In this document: positions 43,054-53,950 of the stretch, one piece after another
How the letters are laid out: every line of letters begins with the position of its first letter
How positions within the stretch are numbered: the first letter of the stretch is position 1
Source of the DNA: Isoetes taiwanensis
Lineage: Eukaryota > Streptophyta > Lycopodiopsida > Isoetales > Isoetaceae
DNA length: 64,000 nucleotides
NCBI GenBank assembly: GCA_021234155.1
Contig: JAJEKV010000251.1
Location: 188,001 to 252,000, forward strand
Reading direction: 5' to 3'
The notes under the pieces: generated by a model
Told to the model about the DNA's origin: nothing
The model's database searches: none
The model's input: only the letters and a program-made list of their open reading frames with translations
Translations under genes and position numbers: made by a program

Positions 43054-43367
43054 GGGGAGGATGATCAGATAGTAGAGATGGTGGAACTTTTTGGGAACAA
43101 AGAAATGGGTGCATCGGAAAAACAAAGGTCGGTAGAAAGGTAATGACGCAGCATTACACAGTTTTAAATTTGTACTATATGGCCCATCTTTTATATTCAA
43201 GACGGTAACTAATGGTAATCTAGGTAATATGCGAGATGGTTTAATCATTTGGATCCCAAGATCAAGAAAGGTGCATGGACATTTAACGAAGAGAAGAAAC
43301 TATTTGCTTACGTGATCGACCGCATGGCAATAAATGGATGACCATAGCTAAACTTATTCGAAGGAAG
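43054..43367 (+). pseudogene. MYB DNA-binding repeats (3R-MYB/R2R3-like), frameshifted fragment
   Basis: First exon piece 43054-43140: GEDDQIVEMVELFGNK followed after one shift by KWVH, the start of a MYB repeat. After an intron, 43224-43367 reads RWFNHLDPKIKKGAWTFNEE then KKLFAYVIDR and, after a one-base shift, HGNKWMTIAKLIRRK at a GTATAT donor. The RWFNHLDPKIKKG.W linker and spaced tryptophans are diagnostic of plant MYB R2-R3 domains, especially 3R-MYB/CDC5-like ones that bind DNA and regulate transcription. Phe replaces one Trp, as is common in R3. Two single-base shifts and the lack of further exons argue for a decayed copy. Confidence 0.75.
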
Positions 43368-46300
43368 GTATATTTTAAATCCTTTTAAATCCTTATTCGA
43401 TTGATACCACAAGGTTATTTAAATGTACATAAAAAAATGGGGCAGATTTTTAGAGCAAATATTGTTCGATTTAACAATGCCATAGATAATGGCCATAGAT
43501 AATGGATTGAGCTTAAACACGGTTCATAAAGTCGAGAGCAAAGATCAAATATCCGTGGATTTGACCTGTTTAAACTCTGCTATGGCAGATCCAACTCTGT
43601 TTTTGTTGCATCTTTTCGTTGTAGTGAGAGTCTTCAGTACAACGGTTTCGGGTTCGGCTCCACTGAGGAGAAACCCAAGCTTGGATACATGTGTGGCTGA
43701 TATTAACAAAACCGTAGTGTCAATGAGTTTGGACATGCCGGGACAAGCTTTTGCACCCACAAAGATTTTCCTGGTTCCGCCTCCCGGAGGGGAAGCTCCG
43801 GCATGGGTAGACTTTCGGTGATGGGAGAGAACAAATGAAGGTCGGCACACACGATTTCTGAGACGAGGGTAAGTGTTCTTTGCTGCGAACTAGAACTAGA
43901 ATGTCCGGATGCCACCCTTCCCCAAGGTCACCCAAGCCGGGAATTTGTTCGCGCCTAGTTTGGAAAAGGCAACAACCTTTTAGACATGACTTACGATATT
44001 TAGACAAGTCGAAGATTTAGTAAAAAGTACAAAATTTTGTTTGAATGACCTCCCTCCCATAATTCTATGGGACTTTATTGGGTTCCTACGTATGATTGCA
44101 ATGTTGTAAAGGCGGGTTAAAGGTAGTTTGCGCTTAAGGCGTGAGGCCAATACCGGTTTTGGTGCAAAGCACATGTTGAACTTTGCGGGCAGTCAAGTTT
44201 TATTTTCCAACACCTTATCTTTTTGCAAGCAATTTGATGACCCGGATGGCGGGGAATGACCTTCATTGCCATGCTCAGTTACATCACTTGAGAACTTGGC
44301 ACTCAGCGGTGGCAAATAAAAATGGCATTATAAGTGGTGCATGAATTAGTATTTCTTGGCAAATAAGTTGACTGCAAACATTTTCTCCCTTTAACACAAA
44401 TTTGGCTGCTACCTCAGCCTGGAGGGAGGCCTTGAATCGAGATCCGCCACAAACCTTTTTTTAACCGGTATTTCCAATCGACACGCTTCAAGCTCATTGT
44501 TCCATTGAACCAACGATGTATGATATGCTAGGAAAAAATTACGGTGACAAATGTTATTTTTGGCATAATGCCTTTTTTTTAATTTTGGGTCGTAGACTGA
44601 GCAACAGATATGCTACATTTGGATGGGAGCCATGATAAAAATGTTTGGATCGGGACTCATCACTAAGAAAATAGCGCATGTAAATGGACATGTTTATGGA
44701 CATATCAAAACCAAAAAATCATGGAACTTTTTCCATGATTGTTCAGATTCTTGCTCCAATAAGAGTTCTCCAGTAGATGCCCTCTCACCTTAATTTAAGA
44801 GAATATGGAACGGCCGGTTAGTAATTGGAATTGCACCTACTTTTGTCTCTAAGAACCATTGGGCATTCGAAAGTTTTAAGTGTAATAGCTTAAGGGCCCT
44901 GATTACATGAATATTGGTTAAAGATGGCTTGGGTTGAACCCGAGCTCTTGTTGGTCATTGGTGGCCTAAAAGCTTCGCCTTTGTTTGGTAGCCTTTGGCT
45001 AAATATGAGCCACCCATATTGAACAATGGACAGAAAATAACCTTTACAAGAGTTCTATATTGATATCATACAAAAGTAGATTGGATTATTTTGGTAGAAA
45101 ATTACAACAGATAAAGTGATTTTCATGTACAAAGTGTAAGTTTAAAGATACATATATGCAAAGATACATATCTTGTGCCCCAATCATGCTCTACGCCCCA
45201 CAAATGTGGTCTCATGTCAAATCTTGGTTCCTTTTTCAAAACCCTATTGCTTCAATTGTGATCTCTGCCTAAATTATGCCATTGGTGTTAATGTTGAAGG
45301 TCCCATTTGATCATCACCGTGAGACTAAGAATGTCAATGGTAAAATCCAATGCATGAAATGTATCGAAAAACTAAAGTGATGTGCTAAACATCAATGCAC
45401 TTAGTTGTCAACAATCATGATGTTGGTCTTGGCATTGCATTTTGCTCATAAAGTTCAAATAACAAGTCGTCAAGGCACTAGGAATGACATCAATGCCATA
45501 TTTTATTGTTTTGGGTGTTAATGTAAATTCTACAACTTCGCATCAGTGAGAGGCCAAATTTGATCTACCACGCGTTTGAAACATTTCCATGCATTGAAGC
45601 CCGAGCAAATAATCGTGTTGGACAATATTGCATGACAGACCATCTCCATGATGCATATCATAAATTTGTTCTTACCATATGGAAAGCTATTGGGTTAATG
45701 GGTTCATGTTTTATTCATATGCGTTTTGAATAACCATTTTGCATAGATATATTGGCAACTATAGAGGTTAGAATTCCCCATGCTCAAACACAGTTCAATT
45801 TTTGTATGTTCGGAACTTAGATTCTTTTGATTTAATGCAAACATCTTTCGTAATGAGTCGTTATGGTCAATATTCTTCTATCGTGGGGGCACTGAACACA
45901 AGGCAACAAAATGCAAGTTCAAATTCTGCATGTTCTAGCATGTATAGACGAGTTGGGGAAGAGAAACGTTCGCGGCGGCCTTGGCCGCCGCGATAAGTTT
46001 CTTGTAACTATAATTGATTGATCTATTTTGAGACGCAACAAGGTCCGCAAATATTTGTTGTTTAAATTTGCTTTGTTGGCAGGTGGAACACTTTTTTGAT
46101 TTTTTTTCCTAGGTTCGTTTCCTAAGGTTTTGATGCTTTTATCAGTAGGGAAAATTTCCCATTTTAAAAAAAAAATCGAGTCTGTGGCATTTTTTTTTAA
46201 TTTTTCTATGATCTTATTTTGGGTTATACAGGACTGGGCGTATTCAATTATCCTCAACATGCAGGCCACAGATGACAAAGGTTTTTCATTATCTTTCCAT

Positions 46301-46600
46301 ATACAATATGGCATTTCTTAGATGAATTTGATTTCTGCCGGAGATGACGTTGACGATTATAGCAGATAAGGAGCTTAGGTCTTCTGAAATGGTGATACCT
46401 TCGAGCTTTCTGGGTTCTCCTATTCCAGAACTTTCGTTGCTTCCGATCCTTGTTTTCCACCAAATTTGCCCCAAATATCCGACCCTTAAATTAAGTCCCT
46501 TCCTCTTCCTCCTTTTCGTCTAATTATAGAGGCTTTTTCCATTGGTTTTTCGGTTGAGGAATAAATCTTGATTCTTGCTGGAATGATTTGGTCGAAATAG
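43368..46600. other. intergenic, no convincing gene
   Basis: Scattered short frames without domains. 43910-43940 (gccacccttccccaaggtca) resembles the satellite landmark cacccttccccaagtcaaa, perhaps by chance. AT-rich otherwise. Confidence 0.4.
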
Positions 46601-46609
46601 ACCAAGATC

Positions 46610-46782
46610 ATGGTTCAAGAGTTTGAGCCAGGGGGAAAAAACCTGGCAGAATATTGCATGGTGTTGGAGTTTGAGGTTCAAATGCTATGCCTTTTTTTTG
46701 TAAAACCTGAGGCCATGAGTGGAGCTACAACTATGAAGAAGCTTCTTGCAAACACCATCATGTCTTACAAATCAGGTGAGGT
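46610..46782 (+). CDS. possible first exon of an unidentified gene
   Basis: ATG at 46610 follows a CT-rich leader (46490-46530). The frame of 57 codons (MVQEFEPGGKNLAEYCMVLE..TTMKKLLANTIMSYKSG) ends near AAATCAG|GTGAGG, a good donor. No continuation could be recognised downstream, so this is weak. Confidence 0.25.
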
Positions 46783-46789
46783 CGTGGAT

Positions 46790-47820
46790 TGCGCATGCTG
46801 GACTAATGTTTTTTTGTCTTAATTATTTGTTATAGTTTTGTTTTGGATCTTAAATTTGCAAATGTTTTGGTTTGTTCACTTATTCACTGCCATGGTTATA
46901 GTTACAGCTAAATCAAGCTCTGCTTCTACTTCTTGAATGTGTATATTTGCAGTCATTCTTTAGCCATTTTATTTATTGGAGATAATGTACTAAACTTCTT
47001 TTTGCTCTGCTACATGCCGCCAACACTTTTTTTTCAAATTCCAACCAATTCTGCCATTGTGCCCTTCGTTACACGCACGGTACAAAAGCAACAAAAATTG
47101 AATATAGTTTGTGAATCTCTACTCAGAGTTCTTGCAAGGCAGATATGCATGAGATACACAGCGGAATGAATTTACATGAGATTACATAAATACTTTTTAT
47201 AATGTACAGAATTAGATATTGCACAAAGAGTTAGTGCATGTTAGATATTGTTTGGTAATTAGATGAATTGTCAAATAGGTCTATAGCTTAGTTTAGATAT
47301 AGATACAGTTTGCCCAATTGGACTTGGTATTAAATTCATGGATAGAGTCAGCCACTTTCTGTGTCAATACCGGCATTGCCAGATCCCTTAGTTGCTTTAG
47401 AGCTAGATAATTCAATGAGGTTAGATAAGCTTGCACCATTTTCAGATGCAGCCAAAAGATACTACTTGCATGGTTTGGCCATGAAATGTCCATTAATGGT
47501 CGTAAATTAAATGTACATTGAATTTACAGTTGCAACATATTCCATTCTTAGATACTTGGAAGTCAGTACACAAGTGGCTTGATCCAGTATATACAATTTC
47601 AGGCATTGCATGGCTTAGAATTGTGTGGCAGAAGACCCTTTTTCGTTTGGATGTATATGCTATGATCTGAGCTATTCCCCATCTTGATCTGAGCTATTAT
47701 AGTAAAGGTCTATTTTGTGATTAGTGACAATCTTATAGTGTGTAGATACTAAATATAGGATATTACCATCTGCACATTATTGCAACTACGATTTCTGAGC
47801 CATAAAAGCAAAATCTTCTT
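46790..47820. other. intergenic or intronic, nothing recognised
   Basis: AT-rich with short open frames only. Confidence 0.35.
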
Positions 47821-47822
47821 TG

Positions 47823-47998
47823 GTTTGCCATTGCCAAGCACTCTTGCCCACTCAGAGCATCATAGGTATCAAGACTCTAATGCCACACAGTGCCTTTGAA
47901 TACCAGCATCCTTCATTTGCCATCGCCAAGTACTTTTAGCCACTAAGAGGATCATAGGTATCAAGCCAGCTACATAGTGCCTTTGAATACCAGCCTCC
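47823..47998. repeat. ~90-bp tandem duplication
   Basis: tttgccattgccaagcactc..cctttgaataccagcatcc is followed by a diverged copy from 47916 (tttgccatcgccaagtactt..). Both contain atcataggtatcaag. Confidence 0.85.
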
Positions 47999-48009
47999 TA
48001 ACAAGCTTC

Positions 48010-48777
48010 CAGTCAGATGTAGTTTGCCGAAATAGGTTTGTAGGTTGAAATCCTCTAATATAGTTCAAGTAACAGATGATTGCTATTATTCTGAAGAATC
48101 CATTCCCTGTCGCATGGAACCATATTAAGTCATCTAAAGAGAGCAAATTAAAAAATCTAAAAGGATGATCCATAACTTTTCACAATTCAGGTTGTGTACT
48201 CAACATACAGTTTCGATGCCATAGTCTCCACACTCATGTGTTCTATTGAGCTAAGGTTTCTCCTTTCCTTTTCTTACATAATGGTTGTCTCACCAAACTG
48301 TGAAGGCAATGTAAGCCATATCTCCATGTACTGACTATGACTATGACTATGCATGCATAAAAGCTGCTATGCATTTTCTGTTAATACAATTCCAATCCAA
48401 GGGTATACAACATATTTGGTCTTGCTAGAGATGTTCTTCAGTGAATTGAGACTATAGTTCTTTGTGAGCTTGCTTGGAAGAATAACAATATGGACCCAGC
48501 CAAAAATTACCTTCAAAAGCCTGCCTTCTACTGTATCATGTCAGATTTCTCATGCAGCTTTCTCCCTTTACTCGGTCTCAAGTTTCGTCCTATTCATGAC
48601 TCAGCACTTTTCAGACAAAAGATGACCCAAGTTGTGTCGTCTAATGGTGATTGTGTGTCTGTTCCCATGACTTATTCATTTAGCTTGATTTAGCTATGGA
48701 GCAAATATCTTGATGCATAATATATTCAGGCATCATTATGACATTTTAGAGAAATAGTTTTATTGTTGTTATTTCAG
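48010..48777. other. intergenic, nothing recognised
   Basis: No gene or repeat apart from short words. A small tandem gactatgactatgcatgcat occurs near 48335. Confidence 0.4.
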
Positions 48778-48879
48778 AATTTTATAAAAGAGATCTACTA
48801 TCATTTATATTGTCATATCAGTTATATGAATTTTATAAAAGAGATCTACTATCATTTATATTGTCATATCAGTTATATG
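48778..48879. repeat. perfect 51-bp tandem duplication
   Basis: aattttataaaagagatcta...gttatatg occupies 48778-48828 and again 48829-48879 without a visible difference. Confidence 0.95.
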
Positions 48880-49009
48880 CAAGACAACATTGACATCATG
48901 TATGTAGTATCTATAGTTAAACTTTGGTTCTATAGAGAAAGGAAATAAAATACGCATGCATTGTTGTGCACATCCACTGGTGGTGGATACCTGGGCTCCA
49001 GATTGGGGG

Positions 49010-49848
49010 GGTTCCTTTCTAGAATTTTCGGTTGAAGTTGTTAAAATCCGGTTTCTTTAATAGATGCCGGCAAATTTCCGGTCAAAATTTTGTAAATTGC
49101 TTGTTAAATCCGGCAAATTAGAGAATATTTTCTGAAAAATCCGGTAAGTAGCAACAAAGCACGGCATTTTGCCGGTTTAAGCAAAATCTAATCTGGAGGC
49201 CTGCTGGATACTTTCCATTTGGTAGTTTGCTAAATAAAAGCAGTAAGACTATGTGGTAAGCAAATCATGTGGTTAGAGCGATTGGGAATTTGGAAGCCTG
49301 TATCCACCAGATAACTCCAGATAAGCCTGTATCTGGAGTTAACAGTTATAACTCCAGATAAGCCTGTTACAAACAGATAAGCTTAGGTGTCAACAAATCA
49401 AATAATAATTTGTAGAGTATATTCGAAAAGAATCTTGCCTACCACAATTATGTAGTTTAGATAATGATTTGTTTGGAGTTGGAATAACATTAGAAAGGGA
49501 GGTGAACAGATATTTTTTCACTTGTCACCATGTCGTCAGCACTGCCAGTGAGGAGGAGGGGGGAAAAAAATTGAGCAAGATAAAGCAGGGAAGAAAATAC
49601 ACCTCGGGAAATGATAAGCGAGATATTATTATAGCAGAGGAGGCATCGAAAAACTAGGAGTTAATCTGCTAAATTTTCGGTTAGAATCCTTATTTTCCAG
49701 TTCGAATTTTTATTTGACGGCAAATAGATTGTGGGGTTTCCTTCAGAATCCGGCGAATAATCTTGAGTTTATATTCAAAATCCGGTGGAGCATGACACTT
49801 ACGGGCAAATTATGTGGTTAGAGCGATTGGGGATTTGGAAGTCTGTAG
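49010..49848. repeat. AATCCGG-rich region bounded by a 44-bp direct repeat, upstream of ZIP
   Basis: CCGG/AATCCGG words cluster at 49048-49170 and 49745-49785. The word tgtggttagagcgattggg with flanks (about 44 bases) occurs at 49259-49302 and 49804-49848, 546 bases apart in direct orientation. The second copy ends about 190 bases before the ZIP start codon. A similar CCGG-rich patch lies at 62980-63010. Probably a repeat-derived insertion or local duplication in the ZIP upstream region. Confidence 0.6.
49312..49341. repeat. perfect 12-bp-arm hairpin
   Basis: TAACTCCAGATA (49312-49323) and TATCTGGAGTTA (49330-49341) pair perfectly around agcctg. A further direct copy of ACTCCAGATAAGCCTGT follows at about 49351. 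Confidence 0.9.
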
Positions 49849-50001
49849 CAGAGTTAGAGTAGACTTGTTGGATGTAGTTGGTTATATTTTGTACGAGACT
49901 TGGGGTAGTACAAGGGTTGTAGTACAAAGGGAATGGGCCAGGGAATACGTGAAAAGCAGGCGAGGTTACGTGCAACGGGTTGACTGGGAAAAAAAAGGCG
50001 G

Positions 50002-50008
50002 TATAAAA
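50002..50008 (+). promoter_or_regulatory. TATA box of the ZIP gene
   Basis: TATAAAA in cggtataaaagatag, 40 bases before the ATG at 50042. If used, the 5' leader is only about 10 bases, which is short; an upstream start site is also possible, and the frame is open back to 49814. Confidence 0.45.
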
Positions 50009-50041
50009 GATAGGGCGCCCAATTTGTCGAAGGAAAAAAAG

Positions 50042-53000
50042 ATGAGGGCAAATTTGGCGCTTTGCATAGCATTAGCAGCACATGCTGCAGCGGCGCTTCT
50101 GCCGCAGGCGCTCGGCCATGGCGGATCTTCGGATTCCGGCAGCCCCGATCACGTCGACCTTCGAGCCAAATCCCTCGTCGTCGTCAAAATTCTGTGCCTG
50201 ATCATCACTTTTTTCTCTACCTTTGCCGCCGGAATCTCTCCGTACTTTTTTAAGTGGAGCGATGGTTTCCTCATCCTCGGCACCCACTTTGCCGGCGGTG
50301 TTTTCCTCTGCACCGCTCTTTTGCATTTTCTTGGCGATTCTAATAGCAGTTTCCAGGAGCTTACTTCCAAGACTTATCCCTTTGCATTTATGCTCTGTGC
50401 TTTTGGATATTTGTTGACGTACTTGGCAGATGTGGTAATTGCCTCAGTCTACAATCGTCATGCGCCAGACTCTTCCGCCCCTGCTCTTGGCAAAGGTATT
50501 ACTCTTTTCAATTCAAATCTATTCTATTCTATAGAACATTAAGATTACTGTAAATTTTCGTGAGTTTTACAAGGCATCAAAGCCCTCCCTGTTTTGCCCA
50601 GCGGCGCCCCTATGCACACATCCCTTGCTACTGGAGACTTGATTTCTTCTAGCGAAGGCGTCTGGGTGCAGCTGTTAATCCGGCTGTGGATTCTATGGAT
50701 TCAATCCCAGGCTCTGGTTGGCTTGATTTCAAAAGCTTTTGAAGCTTTCTGGTGTTCAAATTGCTCTTGGCATGTTTTCTTTTTTTCCTAGATATTTGGG
50801 CAAGAAACGGATGACTCGACTGTGTTTCCACAAGAAGCGGCTATGGCGACAGATTATTCTGAGGGCGTCTCAATTCAATTCAATTCAGTGCATTCTATTT
50901 CTTCGTTTCTTACACTCTACTTCTTATATTAGCCCTCTGTCATTTGCCTCATGCTTCTGCCTATGACTCCCCGGCTAACTTATCAGTGCTTGACACCAAA
51001 GAATGCATGTCACCTGCATATAGCCTAGCTGATATTTAGGTCATATAACTAGCCCAGCTGATATTTGAGTTATGTGTGTGTCTATAATTGTTTAGAGATA
51101 TCATATATCCTGAACCTCTCTTCCAATGGACGAATTTAAATTCTATCACATGGAGACCACATTGGCCTACACTAGTGGCTAGAATAGAATACTATATGGC
51201 CTACAAATAGTACATTTGTTATTAGAATACTACATGGCCTACAATATAGTGTAGTACAGAGCAGTACAGGATAAAAAATACCTCGAAAAAATCTTAAATA
51301 GTATGAAAAAATCTTAAATAGTATAAGAAATCCACTGCATAGATTACTTAAATTACAACCCTTAGAGAGAAGCCTAAAACTCATATATAATCAAGCTAGA
51401 GATGTAAACATATTTTTTACTTGTCTCTTTGCATTTCAACCTATCTAGAATGAAATGGTGGTCAAAGTTTAGACTGCTTATGGAGATATTATGGCTTCAA
51501 TTACATTGAGGTTTTAGCAAGTTGAAATACAATAAACATGCATCATGCAAGACATTTTCTTCTATTTTAAACATTTTTTTATGCACCACGCTAACAAAGT
51601 ATTGCAAATAGGTGAACCAACTAAATCCATTGAGACAGAGGCTGCAGATGAGGCTCAATGTGAGGTACATAATCTTTCCTCATTTATTATTTACAATTTA
51701 TCCAAACATGTACTTGTCTGTATAGAGAACAAAAACAAATAGCACATTCATGACTATGCAAATCTTTATCACCAATCTAACAGAAATATTGCCATTCTAG
51801 CTCTTTCTCTTAGGTTTCGTTTAATTAGGTTAAAGCTAAAGTAGGCAATTTTAAAGACATATAAGCCCTTTAGGAATCATATTTGTTTTCATTAGACTCT
51901 AGAAGGCAGTGTAGTAAAGCAAAGGAGGAGGAACATATACAAGGATAATTTTCTTAGAAGTTAGCTTTGTCATCTTCACATGCCCTACACATTTAGCAAA
52001 TGAAGGTTGACGCTATAATGAACACACCTTCAATGGCTGATCTGATGTGGTCTTTTGGTACTTGTGGTAAGATTTGCAATTATACATTATATCCTTATTA
52101 TCCCTATCTATAAAATTGCTCGAAAGAAGAACATAAATACTTAGAAACATAAAGCTTTTCAACACAAATAAAGCAATATTTCATGTTTTATTATAGGAAG
52201 AAATGATTTTTTCCACGTGTGATGAGAACATGAACTTATTTGCATTCAAAATATTCATTGTTTAGGTCATATAACTAGCTAGATCATGAAGGACTGAAAA
52301 ATGAGTGTCTTTGCATGTGAGTATAGACCGAGAGAATGTGGAGTTGAGGAATGGACGAGCTGTAAGGTAGGGGTCGCAAAGAACAAAAAGAAAATCAAAC
52401 TTCTTTCATCATTACAGACCACTTGATTATAAGATGCACTTGAATATCAATATCATCTTAGACGTATAAATGAAATTAACTATTCTTTAGCACACTCACT
52501 TCTATATATTAAATTTGGATTTTTGTTGTGTGTATGGCTATGTCTATATTGCAGTGTACAGAAATACCAAATGCAGATGACAAGGGCTTCATTAACACAA
52601 GTATATTACTAAGAAAGACATCCTTTGGAGATAGTCTTCTCCTCATTTTGGCACTTTGTTTTCATTCGGTCTTTGAAGGCATTGCTATTGGTATCTCAGG
52701 TAAGTGTTTCGTTACGTTTTTTATAAAAATAAAGAGACATGAGGAATACAAAAAAAAAAAGTTGAAGTGAAATAATAAAAAAGAGAATTATAATGCATAA
52801 TAGACAAATTAAAATGGATAAAACCAAAAGATTTATGGGCCCAATCAATAAAACAAAAGCTTTATCATACTTGATAGGCAAATGAAGGAAGCCAACCAAT
52901 CATTACAACCATAGTTATACAGTTTATTGGGTTCCATTTACTCTAGATATTTCTTATAGAGCAGAGAACCTTGGAAAAGAAAAAAATGGTAGCTTGAGGA

Positions 53001-53950
53001 GTTATTATTGAGAAAGATTAGAATGTGGATGCTCCTACTGAGACCATGACACAATTTAGTGAAGTAGCATGCATGGTTGGAAAGGCAATCTAGCAAGCTG
53101 CACAAAGGGATTGCGATTGAAATTTCAAGAAATCTTGTAGTTTTTGCAATAATGGAGCAAAATGTTTGTATGTTTGTATGTTCTAGCCGCAGTAAAATTT
53201 TAAGGCAAAGGAGAGTTGAAAAATTGAGACGGAACTAAATTGAAGGAATGCTTCGCGAATATATTCTTCTTATCTACTTTTCCTTTTTCTCTCTGTGGTC
53301 ATTTCTCCCTTGTTAAAATCAAGGAGAAGCATCTATAGCCATTTATCAAATCTATTGACTAATGGTAACTAAAACGAAAGACTAAAGGGCCAAAGCAAAG
53401 TTGAATTATGGTTGAAGATGAGACAATTAGTATCACTAAATGATCATCTTTGTATAAAAATAAATCCTAAATTGAATTGAATGGAGGTTGCCAACTGTAG
53501 GAGAAATTGAGGTCATTAAAATGCTATTCTCATTGTTTGATTTTTTGGGTTAATGTAGCTACAAAATATGATGCTTGGAGGAACATGTGGACTATTTCAT
53601 TGCATAAGCTTTTTGCAGCAATTGCAATGGGCATAGCATTGCTTCGTATTTTTCCAACTAGACCACTAACTTCATGTGTAGCATATGCTTTTGCTTTTGC
53701 TATTTCTACACCAATTGGGATTGCAATTGGAATTATAATCAATGCAACAACGCAAGGAAATGCTGCAACTTGGACAGAGGCTATAACAATGGGAATTGCT
53801 TCTGGTGTTTTTATATATGTCGCCATCAATCATCTTTTAGGAAAAGGATTTGGATGTGAAACTCCTAATAGATTTCAAAACCCATTTATGAAGTTTGTAG
53901 CAGCCATATTAGGTGTTGGCGTTATAGCAGTTGTACTTATATGGGATTAA
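50042..53950 (+). CDS. ZIP: ZIP-family zinc/iron transporter (ZIP2/ZIP11-like), four exons
   Basis: Exons 50042-50495, 51612-51664, 52555-52699 and 53559-53950 join in phase (454+53+145+392 nt) to 347 codons plus TAA; every junction is GT-AG. The protein has a signal-like start, then predicted membrane spans near residues 46-67, 75-97, 112-133, a short acidic loop (134-190) poor in the usual His repeats, and 195-217, 229-247, 255-279, 289-309, 327-346. Span 4 carries [12 protein letters not shown] (His206, Glu210) and span 5 [12 protein letters not shown] (His233), the family's metal-site motifs. ZIP proteins move Zn2+ or Fe2+ into the cytosol. [27 protein letters not shown] spacing best fits the ZIP2/ZIP11 branch. 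I chose the ATG at 50042 because it gives a normal signal-like start and typical length. No frame defects. Confidence 0.93.
52268..52985 (+). repeat. source copy of the ZIP exon-3 segmental duplication
   Basis: From catataactagctagatcat to about 52985 this segment, including the last part of intron 2, exon 3 and part of intron 3, is closely matched by 58660-59365. Its right edge is in intron 3. Confidence 0.9.

Noticed and set aside
49814-50041. N-terminal extension of the ZIP frame back to 49814
   Set aside because: The TATA box at 50002 and the signal-like start at the ATG 50042 fit better; the upstream part is repeat-derived and includes the 44-bp direct repeat.
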